Part shown: piece after piece, positions 43,393 through 55,219 of the stretch
Layout of the letters: the number at the start of each line of letters is the position of its first letter
Numbering within the stretch: position 1 is the first letter of the stretch
Source of the DNA: Euonymus europaeus
Lineage: Eukaryota; Streptophyta; Magnoliopsida; Celastrales; Celastraceae
Length of the DNA stretch: 64,000 bases
Reading direction: 5' to 3'
Assembly: GCA_963580455.1 (NCBI GenBank)
Contig: OY756963.1
Location: forward strand, 15,333,555 to 15,397,554
Notes under the pieces: generated by a model
Database searches by the model: none
What the model was told of the DNA's origin: nothing
The model's input: the letters and a program-made list of their open reading frames with translations, nothing else
Position numbers and translations under genes: made by a program

Positions 43393-45782
43393 TTATTAAG
43401 CACTCATGAGTCGAGTTTTTTAGTGTCAAAAAATCACCAAGGAGGATTGTTCACACCCTTCCCAATTCAGAGGTGAACCGGAATCAATTCTCCTCCTTTT
43501 TTCAATCTCACAATTGACTTTTCAATATTACAGAGCTTTTGTATCTTTCCCAAAAAGGAAAGAATCCCCTTTTGTTGTGACTTTCACCTTATATTTATAG
43601 AGGAATGGTCTGAAATCATCTCCCTCCAATATGAGAGTCGATTTCCTAATTAATACTTAAATTAATTCAAATATACTTTGATCAATTTTATCATTATTAG
43701 GAATTGGCCGATCCCTCACTAAATAAAGGGTTCGGCCAATTCCTTCCTCCTGGGTCCCATCCTTCTCCCTTCACTTCGCGAGGTCTTCTTTGACTTCTGT
43801 CACGTGGATATTTGACTCCTGGTCCCACAAGTTTTTAACTAAACTGATTGAATAATTATTCTATTAGCTGCTTCTAGAGAAACAACTAATAGAATGACTA
43901 TATATCCAAATTATTCTTAAATATTATGGTTAATGAAAACGGCTGATATAGAAATGCTTTGCTGAAAATATTTATTAATTTATTATGAACCTAAAACCCA
44001 AGGCTCATCAAGCTGGCTCGAAACTATTTTTATCAATCCAGGACAAACCCAACCTGATAAATAGATAATAGGATCGGTATCTGTTTTTTTTTTTTTTTTT
44101 GCGATTTCTTAATTATGGTGACGCAATAACGCACTTAAAAATATCATATTAAAAAATAAAAAATAAAAATGTGAAGAACCATTCTTCTTCAGATATTAGC
44201 TTGTTAGTTGCTCGTCCTGAGAGAGCCAGCAACGCCAAAGACGATTTATGATCCAATGCCCAAACAAAGGAGTATCTCGATTTCAAACCTTAGCAGTGGG
44301 ATGTGATTCTAAGCTGAATCGATGAGGATTCAAACACACGAAATGGGGAGGGTGACGACACAGGAGAATTTGTCAGTTAGTGTTGGCCCAAAATAGTTAC
44401 TTGTTGTTGTAGGTGTGTAGATATTATAATTTCGTAACTGTAAAGTAAAATAAAATACAGATTGCAAGAGTTTCCGAGCTTGAGAGTGTTTTGATTTTTA
44501 TTCTGATTTTTGTGTGTGTCCTTGTCTCCAATATTCTCCTGCGACCTTTAAGCCCTTCCTGCGCAAAAGCTGGCCCAACCGCTCCGTTACTTCCTTGGGT
44601 TTTGATTATCCTGGCACTTCTTCCCATTTTCTATAACCTTGTGCTACATGTCCTATGACTACTAATTAAGTCAAACCAATTTTCCACTTCTTCCGAACTA
44701 GCTTTTAGGACATAATTTCTATTGGAATAAGACTCTAATAGCTTGGACTTTTCCTTTTCTTGAAACCTGGGCTGGTCGTTTTGGGCTTCTCCTATTTGGG
44801 CCTACCTTTATGTGTTGACAACAATTGCCCTCGAGCTTAAATACAACTTCAGTGTTGTATTTTAAAGCTTACTAGTTCGATGCCGGCTCTTTGCTGCGGG
44901 CATAATTTTTTCTGCCGTGGATTTGGCAGCTGTAACTTAATGTGTATATTGAAATTCTCTACCAAATCAATCATATAAAACTGAATTCATTGCACCATTT
45001 ATGCGACTCATATACAGTTATGTACATAAAAATATATATAAACCTGCGCAGTTCAAACTTCAGAGATACCATTTTTCATAAGAAACAAAGACAGTCATTG
45101 AACTAAACAATCCAATACAATTCAAAGTACTTTGGGGGGAGCTCACTTTTTGAACACATTTGCACTCATGGAATCAACATTAATCAGTGAGTACTTCAAG
45201 CAAAACAAACTGATTGAAAGACAAAATCTATTAGTCTATGGGCATTCACAAGTCCCAACCACCGTTTGATGGAATAGCCATTGCCATAATTCTGAAGTAA
45301 TCGTTAGGCTAAAAGACCAATTCAGTAGTACCACTACAAACTACTACTATTTAAGGATGTTAAATATCAATAATTACAGAAAATAGATCAATTTACAGAA
45401 AAGCCCAATCCACATCTAATGAGCAATACTACAAACCATCTTCAAAAGCCTCAGAGTTCCACTAGCAGTTGGCACAGTGATCAGGTCAAGCAACCCCCTC
45501 TCTCAGTGTAATATGCCTTTGCTAATCATTCGAGAATAAAAATGCACGAGGCTATAAACATTCATTTAAAAAAAAGAGGGGCTCCTAAATAAGTAAAAGT
45601 CATCATCTTGCTTCAACTAATCTCTTTCAATGAATTAATCAAGCTTCACTTAACAAAGTCTTCACCTTCGTACAGGATTAATAAATTTCCCATATATCCT
45701 CTATAATGCACCTGCAAAAGGTATTGAAACTTTGCCTACCCTCCAAGAATATTTTATGTCACCAGGTTTAACCTCAAATTAA
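43393..45782. other. Intergenic DNA with a poly(T) tract; no gene recognised
   Basis: A T-run of about 17 lies at 44084-44100. The stretches 44200-44830 and 45010-45740 have the even composition of transcribed plant DNA, but I found no conserved frame. 45719-45725 (minus) could be a splice acceptor TTTTGCAG followed by a 22-codon open stretch; this is too weak to call. Confidence 0.35.
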
Positions 45783-47390
45783 GACCATGAAAAGATGGCA
45801 TCATATTAAAGTGGATGAATTTAAGCTCATAATTCCTAGCAGCCGTAGGAAGTGCAATGCATGAAGGAGATTGTGGGATGGTGGGGATGTCAAGATCACC
45901 CATTGTTTCCACTGGAACAATTTCCGCCATAGTTTTGATTTTCGGCAACTTTTCTTCGTCGCGTTTAGCACCTTGCTTCTTATGCCTCAAAAGTCCTTCG
46001 ATGTCGTCGATGTAAGGTAGCAAATCCTCTTTCAAAGATCGCCTGCCTTGCATACAATTTGAATTCGAGAGAAAGAAAGTTAAGCACACTTTAAGACTTA
46101 AACAAGTCCTCGGCAACGGCGCCAAAAACTTGATGTAAAAATACTTGCAAGCGCACAAGTGTACTAATGTAGCACAAAGTGTGAGTACAAGGTCGATCCC
46201 ACAGGGACAAGTTTAATTGAATAATGCACTTAACTAAATAAATCAACGACAATTTAAACACAGATAATATCTTTGATTCTTTAAAACAATGAGCAAAACA
46301 AAGTTTTAACAATTACAATGAGAAAAACCTAGGGTACAACCTTACCAAGCAATCCTATTATGAGATACAAAAGTTAAGCATTCGATAACAATTCCAATTC
46401 AAGGGTCGATTCCTCACTCAATTATGTTATTCCATTGATCGTGGCAACAACACGTATTATCGATACCAAATTAATCTTGTTTGATCGCAGTCTTTAATTT
46501 AGTAAAAATAACTCATTACAACTAGAAGAACTAAACTACCAATCAATCCCCTAAACTCGGATCAGAGCATTCGACAATTAATCTTCTTAATTCCGATTCT
46601 ACCAAAATACATAAATACGGATCATTTATGTGATTTGGCTAGATGAGTATAATAAACAACATAATTGGTGATCAAGCAACTATGTAGAAATCATACTTTA
46701 AAGTATGGTAATTAAGAACAAGAATTGAGAATTGAATCAAAAGCTTGGAATATAGATTAAATCAACTCATAATATTCATGCTTGGCTAGGTCAAACCCTA
46801 GAAATGAGTTTAGTTACAAACCATAGCAATAAATATACAAGAAAAGAAAGAAGAAACCATAGTAGGATGCCAAAGGAGTGAAGGAGAAGATGAAGATGAA
46901 GTCCAGCCGCCTCTCCCCTCTCTAATCAATGTTGGAACCCCTCTTTAGTGTTTTTAAGCCTTATTTATACTCCAAGTGGGTTTCCCCTAGGTTTACACAA
47001 GTCAAAAGACATAAAAACCTAGTCAACTAAGTTTTTACTAATTCTGGAAATAAACTTTTGGTCCGAGTGCTCTTTTGGCGCTGGAGCATTGGAAGGGCAT
47101 TTTCTTCTGCCAAGTTATGTCATCAAAAATGCTGGAGCACTGATAGGGCGCTGAAAAGGCATGTTTCTATGGTTTTATGTCTTCTGGAGTGCTGGAGCAC
47201 CAGTAGAGCGCTGAAAGGGCGTTTTCCACTTGTTTTTAGCCAAATATGCTCCAATTCAATCACAACTTCACTTCAACCCTCCTCCATACAAAACACACAA
47301 AATCTCAAAGTATCAACTCAATCTTAACACAAAATAATATAAATATGTACAAACATATGCATATAAATGTGGTATAAAATACACACATCA
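45783..47390 (-). mobile_element. Athila-like element fragment: 5' LTR, PBS and start of gag
   Basis: LTR 46131-47390 (1260 bp), minus-strand TGATGTGTGTATTTT to TTTTTACATCA. PBS at 46109-46124 reads TGGCGCCGTTGCCGAG, complementary to tRNA-Asp. Gag starts near 46047 and contains DIEGLLRHKKQGAKRDEE and IPQSPSCIALPTAARNYELK; it breaks off after HFNMMPSFHGLN at about 45783, where unrelated sequence begins. The LTR carries three tandem-like GCGCTGGAGCAC-type words at 47055-47215. The homologue is the element at 1-6258, with clearly lower identity between LTRs than expected for sister copies. Confidence 0.85.
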
Positions 47391-48640
47391 GCACCCATGC
47401 TTATGCCGAACGAATAACAAAACATAATTAAATTAGGCAGCATTCAATGGTTATATGAAAGCAGTTTCTACAATCACATGAAAGCACTCATACAACAGTC
47501 AATTGAAATAAGCATCATAGCAATCGCGAAAGGGTATAATCTAAGAGGCTAACAGAATAGATCAAAAAGATATTAAACTCAAGCAATTACCTAAGAGAAC
47601 ATTTTAGTCACGATATGATAAGCAGCAGCTGTAACCTCCATAGAAATCCATAGAAAGAATTGTAGATGTAGAATGATTATGATCACCCGAGCAAGAATAG
47701 CCAAAAGTCAGTCTCTCAGCCAACCCAGAGAAGATCATAGAGAAATTGAGAGAGAAACCAAGAGACTTAGAAAACTTTCCGAATGTAACTGACCTGAGCT
47801 ATGCTATCAAAGATGGGTAACCCATCCCGTACAGCTTGATTGGTTGTTAATCTTGATTAATCCAAGACCCGTGCTCGTCATTGAGCATCCACCTGAAATA
47901 GTTATTTTAAATAAAAAATTATAAAGCCCAACTAATGGTACCTAATTTGGCAGTTTAAAAAATATATATGTATTTCACTTCATATTTCTAGCCCAGCTCG
48001 CAATGACAGAGAAATAAACGAAGGCACAACCCAACTTGAGGTGATAGACAAGAAAAATGAAAGGCAATAGGAGTTTATTGCATAGAAAGCTATCCTATGC
48101 AGCAGCTACGTTGGGGGAGTAAACCAAAAACAACAGAAAGTAAATAAACCAAAATCTTTAGTATCACATTGCCACCCACAAAATAGGAACCGATGCATCT
48201 TAAAGGGCAAAGAAGGGTCTTCGATGCCCTATCACTTACATAGAACACAAATGCAATGAGATCACACTTGCATGAATCAAATAATATGGTATGATAAGAG
48301 ACAGCTACGCATGATCAACAGAAAGCAACTGCTAGTACAAATTCCAATATAGGCAAGCCACACAGGATAAGCATCTACAAAATCAATAAGTAGATCATTA
48401 CTAATAAAATCAAAGTTTTTCCCTGAATCCTAAAACATTTTCAGTTATGCAATCGGACGTCTTTGCTTATAAGCCAGTTATTTTTCTATTACAAACTCCG
48501 CAACTCTTTGCTTATAATCCAATTTTTAACTCAGTAATGTTCAATTAAATCAAATAAATTGCAACTTCGATAGCAAAGATCATAACAAAGTCTTTATCTC
48601 CCAATGCACAACAAAGCTTAAGCTGCAGGTCAAGTAGATT
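47391..48640. other. Unassigned region next to the Athila-like LTR
   Basis: No homology recognised, no long frame. Around 47590-47800 the base composition is that of transcribed DNA. It could belong to the same old locus as 48640-49860. Confidence 0.3.
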
Positions 48641-49860
48641 AATGGACATAGAGAGCACCAGCGAATACCTTAATCACCAGTGCGGCCACCGCAGAAGCAC
48701 GGTCGAAACCTTAAAAGCAAAACTTGAAGTAATCACAAGAAATAGAGAGGCTCTAAAGCGAGCACAGGGGAAAATTACAAAATTAGTGGGGAGACAAAGC
48801 AAGATGCGTAATATCAAAGGTATTTGAAACCGGTAACAGAACAAAAAATAATGAACAGGAACAACTGGAAATAATTTACCTCTCAACGTCGCGTTCCAAA
48901 TGGAGATTAACGGACGAAAAGGGTCGTGAGCTAAAGTATTAAGGGAGGAGCACCAACGAAGAACCCAATCACCCCAGTGGCCACCGCAAGAGCACAGGCA
49001 TATTGTAAACCGCAAAATTGAAAAAGAGGGTAATGCACTAGCGAGACCCCAATAACCCGTGAATACACCGAAGAAGCAGAGGATAGGTAAGAATCAAAGA
49101 ACCTGAGGGACGTAAAGCTAGCAGAGAGGCACAGAGAAAACGAAATCGAAGCCAAAATTACTACAATCAACCATATTTAATCGAAGGTTCGAATAGCCTA
49201 ACCAAAAGTTAAAACTAAAATTGAAGATACAAAATGGAAAACAATATAGAAAGACATAAAGCCACTGATACTGACCATCCAAGAGGGCTCGTAGCATTGG
49301 AGCAGGATTACAACAGTCTTTGACAAAATCATACAATGGACAGGAATACCCCAAGAACCCGTACATACGTCGAAGGAACATGGGGAAAATAATCGTGAAG
49401 CCAAAAGAAGGGAAAAGAGGTCCTGTGAAGCAGAGATCGAAGGGAGCGAGACGTACACGGGGCCTGGGTGATGAGGCAGTACATGGAACAGTTGTTTGAG
49501 TCGATAGAGAATGAACAAAGCAATCGAATCGCGTAAAGGTTGAGTTGAGGGGAAAAAAGTTGATTTGACGATGTTAGAAATCAGAGTGATCAGATAGCCG
49601 TTTGTGTAGAACACCATCAATGTGGCTGGTAGAACGACCACAGGGAAGGTGATACCTGTAAAGCATATCGACGTGGTTGCAGTCGGATCCGCAAAACTGA
49701 TATGGGAGACGATAGAAGACGGCGTCATTTTGCGTGGCAAGTTGCAGGCTAGACGACGCCGTCTGGTGGAGGAGAAGACCATAAGCATCGCGCGAGTACG
49801 GGAGATCAAAGGGGACTCGCGCTCTCAGAGCCTCAAATCCACCCGGTTTAAAGGATAAGA
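48640..49860 (-). other. GC-rich segment with diverged direct repeats and a 203-codon minus-strand open frame
   Basis: GC and CpG content are well above the surroundings. Related words near 48655, 48950, 49045 and 49340 (e.g. GAGCACCAACGAAGAACCCA and ACCCGTGAATACACCGAAGA) form four diverged copies spaced about 295, 95 and 295 bases. The frame 49198-49809 (minus), beginning MISRTRAMLMVFSSTRRRRL, has hydrophobic stretches (e.g. FTGITFPVVVLPATLMVFY) but matches no family I know; its length may be a by-product of the GC content. A 5' leader or non-coding transcript reading leftward is the simplest reading. Confidence 0.35.
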
Positions 49861-49877
49861 TAGATAGATAGATAGAT
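49859..49877. repeat. (GATA)n microsatellite
   Basis: Almost five GATA units between the GC-rich segment and the Harbinger transposon. Confidence 0.9.
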
Positions 49878-50349
49878 TTGTTGCACCTTTTAAAATTCTT
49901 CTTAACTATCAGTTACTATTAGACTTAAAATCTTATTTAAATTCAAACTTCTTAGGGTCCGTTTGTTATGCAATTAAATTTCACAGCTTAAAGCTGTGGG
50001 AAATGCTGTGCTTTTAGCTGTCAAAAATACTGTGCTTTTAGCTGTCAAAAATACTGTGTAAAATGCTCTGAGGTGTTTGGTTCACTTTTTTTACATTAGC
50101 TTTTTGTTATGATGTTTTATGTGAAATGACAAAAAAGGGCATTGTAATAAAAGAGTAATAATATTGAATAAAAAGTTTTAATTAGACATATAACTAGAGT
50201 TCTTACATGACATTTTAGAAATATTTGTAACACACAATAATTTTATAAAGCTAATGTGCATTAAACAGTAAATCCGTTATTTCCTCTCTCAAATCAAACA
50301 TGCTTCTATCATCATACTGGATAGTTTGATCAGCTTCAGTATGGTCTTC

Positions 50350-51340
50350 TTATTCTTCACCATCCACATTGACATCAGTTAAAGTGGAAGCAATATCAAA
50401 GTCCATGTCATGCACCGCATGCAAACGAATGAAGTTGTGGAGAGTGACATTTGCAATAACAATCTCCACCTGAGTTCTAATATCATAAGATGGCATAGAC
50501 GAAAGAATCCTCCACTTTTTCTTTGTGACTCCAAAAGTGCGCTCAATCACACCTCTTAAAGAAGAGTGTGCACGGTTGAAAATCTCTCGCTTTCCAGTAG
50601 GAGGTATAGGTCCACGAAATTGTAGAGCATGATATTTGTCACCCTTATATGGTGCAAGAAATCCGATTCTATTCGGATAACCCGCATCGACCAGATAACG
50701 TTGCCAACACATAGGTATACAACATGTCAAAGTCACACACTGCTAACACATTCTGTGTTGGAACTCCTTTTCTTCCCACATAACGTTGTAAATCTGCTTC
50801 ATCCACACTTGCAGAGATATGAGTTCCCTCAATGGCTCCAATGCAGTCTTTAAAGTATGGCATATATCTTGGATCATCCATGATTTTCTTGTGGGTTTCA
50901 TACAATTGATTTCCTCTCGGTTTCACAATATCATTCATCATTCGAAGAATGCTTTTCATCACTTGATGAAATATTCGGCTAACAGTCTCTCCAGAGTGTT
51001 GAAACCTTTCACAGACATCCCTATTTGATTGAGCATGTCCCAGAGTAAACACAAACATAGCAACCTTTTCAGGTACTGCCATATTTTTTGAACCCCTCAA
51101 TAAGTACCTTCCTTCCAACATCTGACATAGACGTCTGAATACATCCACAGACATCCTGAGTTGTTCATGACACCGAACTGGATTGCCTTGAAGGATTTCT
51201 GCAACCCAAGCAGCACCTGATAAAATTGATGTTCTACATGGCTCTCGACCGACATAATTATTCCAAGAGTTGAAAGCATCAAAAGCAGCAGCTAAAGTAA
51301 CAGCAACCATTGCATCCTCGTCACTATCACTATCACTCAT
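50350..51340 (-). pseudogene. Harbinger transposase (HARBI1-type DDE), inactive
   Basis: Seen: N-terminal acidic start MSDSDSDEDAM, then the helix-turn-helix-like region with SNRDVCERFQHSGETVSRIF. The catalytic start reads CIGAIEGTHI where GAIDGTHI is the family rule, so the first catalytic Asp is Glu (codon 50828-50830). The second Asp is present in CDFDMLYTYV. Directly after that box the frame shifts and some 30 residues are missing; sequence resumes with RYLVDAGYPNRIGFLAPYKG and the catalytic Glu region RGVIERTFGVTKKKWRI. The enzyme would cut and paste the element with the SANT partner. Two independent lesions make it inactive. Confidence 0.88.
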
Positions 51341-51415
51341 GGCTCTACAACATTAAAAAAGAACTTGTCTCAAAATCACATAAAAGATAGGAAATAAATA
51401 TGTTCAATTGTAACA

Positions 51416-52562
51416 TCACATAAACGCAGAACATTTAAATAAATAAACACAAAATATGTCTTGAAAGACAATAACATAACATAACATAACAATCATCCTC
51501 AGGGTACCCCCTCCACCTGTCCTCATGGCATATATAGCACGTAGATAGCCAAGACGTTTGTGTTCAGGAGTACGCACAAACAAACGCCTCTGTGCCTCAG
51601 ATTCAAACAGTTTAATGCCAAAGTAAAGAAGAGCATCATCTTCATCTTCAAGATTGAGAGCAAGTAAAGCTGACATTGCATCATCATAAGTTTTGTCAAC
51701 ACTTGCACTCTGCTTCTTTTCAAAGTGAGACTGCATAACTTCAATGCATTTTTCAAATTTTGAATTGGTCTCTGCCCTAACTTCAAGTGCCTTCTTCTTT
51801 CTTGATCTAGATGTAGACTCGATTCTTGATCTTTTTCCACTTGATCCAGAAGCATGTGTAGATGAAGTTTCTTTTACTGGAGATGTCCCTGTTGAATAAT
51901 CTTCAGCAATCCCATCTACATAAAGTGGTGACACAAATGGAGGTGTCATGGGTTGATGGGTAAAGTCATCCCCAAAGAATGGAGTGTAACTGTCATCCTG
52001 CAAAAAATCTTTTATGTGAAGAGCTGACATCCCTGTAGTGAACCTATTCTCCCCGATGGCAACCCTACCATTGAACAACACGTCAAGCTTTTCAACAAAT
52101 TTCAACGGAGCCCTACGAAACTTCTTGTATTGTGGATTCTCCTACAGTGCATTTATAATTAGGGGTAATTACATAAGGAACATACAAAGAAAATAAAGAA
52201 ACAAAATATGATGTTAAACAGTACCATACTTCAATCCTTGCGGTCCACCATTCATCGGACGCATCGATAGTTCCCCTCAGACTATTGCACCCCAAACTGG
52301 TCTCCTTAGACTTCAGCTTGTTCCACAATTGCCAATTTTGTTTTAAGTTGTCATATCGATTTTTTAAAACCCCAGCAGAAAATTCGATACCACTCAAAGT
52401 AACAAACTCAGGAACCATTCGTTGCCAATACCATTTATCAGTAGGTCCCATTTTTTTCGACTCTTTAATACAAAGGTCAATGAAAATTTCGGTTGATTCA
52501 TCATCCCACTTTGTCTTTTTCGAGTCACCAATTGTTTCCTTCCTTTTTCTACTCATTTTCAA
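51416..52562 (-). CDS. Harbinger Myb/SANT-like DNA-binding protein, two exons, 352 aa
   Basis: Exon 1 52562-52230, exon 2 52141-51416; intron of 88 bp with GT (GTATGG) and AG (CTGTAG), phase 0. Seen: residues about 15-110 form the Myb/SANT-like domain (WDDESTEIFIDLCIKESKKM, LKNRYDNLKQNWQLWNKLK, SDEWWTARIEENPQYKKFR across the splice). A Ser/Thr-rich middle with basic GKRSRIESTSRSRKKK follows, then a C-terminal helix. Known: this is the second protein of PIF/Harbinger elements; it binds subterminal DNA and carries the transposase into the nucleus. The frame is open from start to stop. It is transposon-encoded; similarity to host L10-interacting MYB genes comes from domestication of such genes. 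Confidence 0.85.
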
Positions 52563-53824
52563 TAGCTATCATATAAAGACATCCCAAAAAAAAAAATCTA
52601 TTAAGAGCATAATCCAAAGCCAAAAACATGAAATGAACTAAAGAAGGCACACTTTTTTTTTTCATGTACCCGATCAAGCACAAAATAAATACCATCAAAT
52701 TCAACCCACACTTATTTCAAGAAGACAAAAGAAGTTAAAACAATGGCAGTATATCATTCTTTAGTGGTAGCTAATCAATCTCAGGCCCAACTAAACCCAT
52801 GTATATGATGAAATTCCATCCTAATTGCAGTCTCTTGTATGATCGTTCAATTATATGGTAACGATACTGTCAGAACACTAAACAATCTTTGCAACAGGAC
52901 TGAGTAAATTTATAAATAATATGGATGAACTATTACCCTTAAAAAGACAATAGGCAACAACTATTCAAAAACCATAAAAACCAATCTCACTACGTGCCAA
53001 AATGAACTACTCTTATCACCCAGTTTACACTTTATATATTTCAAGGTTCTGCCAACAAGCAATTAGCTTTGATTCTTCAAATGGACTAGAAAGTTTAGTC
53101 CTTCCTGGCAAGGAAAAAGTTTGATTCTTGATAAAGACCCAATATTAAAAAGTTTCATTCTACAATCTCAAATTTTGCAAGGTAGATATCTACCGAACAT
53201 AGCCTTCAAGAGAAAACCAAGTACAAATTCAAAATTATGGCTCTAACACATCTACGATTCACAATGAATATAGCTATCTTCAGACAAAAACAAAAACAAT
53301 GAATAATTTACCTAGTAGATAAATGTCAATGACTACAAATAGAGTGCAGATCTGCATAAGCAAAGTGAATCTATGAATAAGCAAAGAGATCTATCAAACA
53401 TAAAAATCTCAATCTGCACAAAAAGCATCTCGAATTCTTAACAAGATTTAAACAAAAAGACAAGAAGACAAGAATCAAATATGCCAAGAGAGGGCAAAGC
53501 ATGCTGTAACTGAAACAGAGTGGGGAAGAAGATCGCGAGGAACAGAGGGAAGGAGAGGAGTACCTGATTTGATAGACGAAGAGACGGACCGAATGAATCG
53601 CCAGCAAGAGAGACGATCGTCTTCACGAAAAGAAACTAGGGCTTGAGTTATGGGGGAGGGCAGTGTTGTCTTCAAAAAAAATTTACTCGTGAAACGCCAT
53701 GAAATGTTATTCGAATCTGCGTCTCGTTTTGGACAACGTTTATGCGGTCCAAAACTCAATTTTTAAAGTGTCGTTTGGTATGCACCACCTTTTTAGTGGG
53801 AAATGCATACCAAACGGACCCTTA

Positions 53825-55219
53825 GTTGCCGCATTTAAAACTCTCTAACCTCAACACGCATTTCCTTCAACAGCTCCAAAGAAAATCTAAATTTTCTTTA
53901 TCTTCTTTCAAACAAAGCTGATCATGTTCTCTTTTCTTCTTCTACCTCACCCATTGATTCCCATCTTTTTTTAGAAAAACACATCACTCTTGAGCTCTTG
54001 GACCATGAGGAGCTTTCTGCGAACCACCTAGAAACTTTAAGCATTTTAGAACGCCATTGCGCCTAGTCGAAACCACCAATGGTCTGGTTTGATTGGGATG
54101 TACAATTAAGTAGTACCTTTGAAGTCCAATGGGTAAAGTAGGGTTTGGACCATTTTATCAATAAATCTATACAACAAATCCCCTTCAATTTTGTTTTGAT
54201 TTCTGCTGCATGCATGTTGACCATCCTTGAGTTCCAATCATTTGGATACTTCAGATGGTTTATGATCTCCTTCCTCCATTCCTCCATCTGATCATCAAGG
54301 ACTAAGCACTCGACAACCATGCCTCCTTCTCTGATGGATGGATGGGAACATCTTTCCGCCATAATGATTTGATGCTAGATTTTTTGATAGCATCAAACCA
54401 GAGGCAAATTGGGCCAATTGATTTTGATCCCGTGGAATATACTTCAGCTCCACCTCTTGAAAATCATCAAAGAAGCTACAAGGCAATACTATATTATGGT
54501 GCTAAGGTAAAGTTAGCACACTTGTATTCTCCAGATAATTGCTTCAACATTAATTGAGAATCTTCAAATATTTTTGGCCTTCAATTCATGTAAGATCTCT
54601 AGGACAACAATCAAAGCCTCGTATATTGCTCGGTTGTTAGTGCAATCAAAATTCAAGTAAAAGCTAAGGTATATTTCCTACCTTTTAGAGATTGAATGAC
54701 TATCCCAGTGCCAACAGACTATTATGTACTAGATCTATCAAATTTACGTAGCCACTTTCTTTCTTCCTGGATCTCCAATATGGAATATGTGTCTATCATG
54801 TCTTGCAAACTTTCTGAGATTTCTAGGCATAGATGATCTCTTAGAAAATCAATAAGTGCTTGTCCTTTGACTGCCTACTGTGATCTCCACTTGAGAATCA
54901 ATTCGGTTAAAGCTAGTGACCACCGACCTATCCTCCCCGTAAAAGATGGCTTAGTCAACATGTGGTTGATTAAGTCTAGGTTTGAGATCACATACACCTT
55001 TTTCTAGAGCATCTAACGCCTTAATTTGGTACATGTATAGTACAATGCTAGACAAAGTTTCTCAACCATTGAGTAGTGCCCTTCTATGTCTATCAACAAC
55101 TTGCTTAGATAGTAAACTACCCTTTCTCTACTAGCCTCATCATCCTGAGCTAGCAAGCATCCAATTGAATCTTCAATTGCTGCAATGTATAACTTCAAAG
55201 GCTTCTACCTATTAGGTGG
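53825..55219 (-). pseudogene. Tat-lineage Ty3/gypsy fragment: RT-RNase H, then second (archaeal-type) RNase H
   Basis: Seen: 55013-55210 holds KLYIAAIEDSIGCLLAQDDE and YYLSKLLIDIEGHYSMVEKL, the RNase H after RT. 54840-55000 reads LTKPSFTGRIGRWSLALTE and VKGQALIDFLRDH, the Tat-type connection. 54295-54486 gives VELKYIPRDQNQLAQFASGL, the signature of the additional RNase H that defines the Tat branch. 54063-54362 continues in another frame with EEWRKEIINHLKYPND. Stops and frameshifts are many. The 5' side ends sharply at 55219 in an LTR-like sequence; 53825-54060 shows no coding sequence. Confidence 0.75.

Larger units (their letters stand above)
49952..53824 (-). mobile_element. PIF/Harbinger DNA transposon, complete length with TTA target duplication
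   Basis: Seen: terminal inverted repeats GGGTCCGTTTGTTATGCA (49955-49972) and its complement TGCATACCAAACGGACCC (53804-53821), 17 of 18 matching, flanked by TTA on both sides. TTA/TAA duplications are the rule for PIF/Harbinger. Two minus-strand genes lie inside: a Myb/SANT-like protein (51416-52562) and a DDE transposase (50350-51340). The left subterminal region has two exact 24-bp units, CTGTGCTTTTAGCTGTCAAA plus four bases, at 50006 and 50030. 52650-53755 is non-coding apart from leader-like sequence. Confidence 0.93.

Noticed and set aside
46109..46124. tRNA-Asp gene fragment
   Set aside because: Only the 3' acceptor part is matched and it lies at the expected PBS position next to an LTR; there is no tRNA fold. 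The same holds for 5667-5681.
47391..47405. PPT-like sequence outside the Athila-like 5' LTR
   Set aside because: Minus-strand GCATGGGTGC resembles the PPT at 1185-1194 and would imply internal sequence on both sides of the LTR, but the similarity ends after about 15 bases. Plain flanking DNA is the simpler reading.
49622..49858. Plus-strand 78-codon frame in the GC-rich segment
   Set aside because: Overlaps a longer frame on the other strand, has no family motif, and GC-rich DNA gives such frames by chance.
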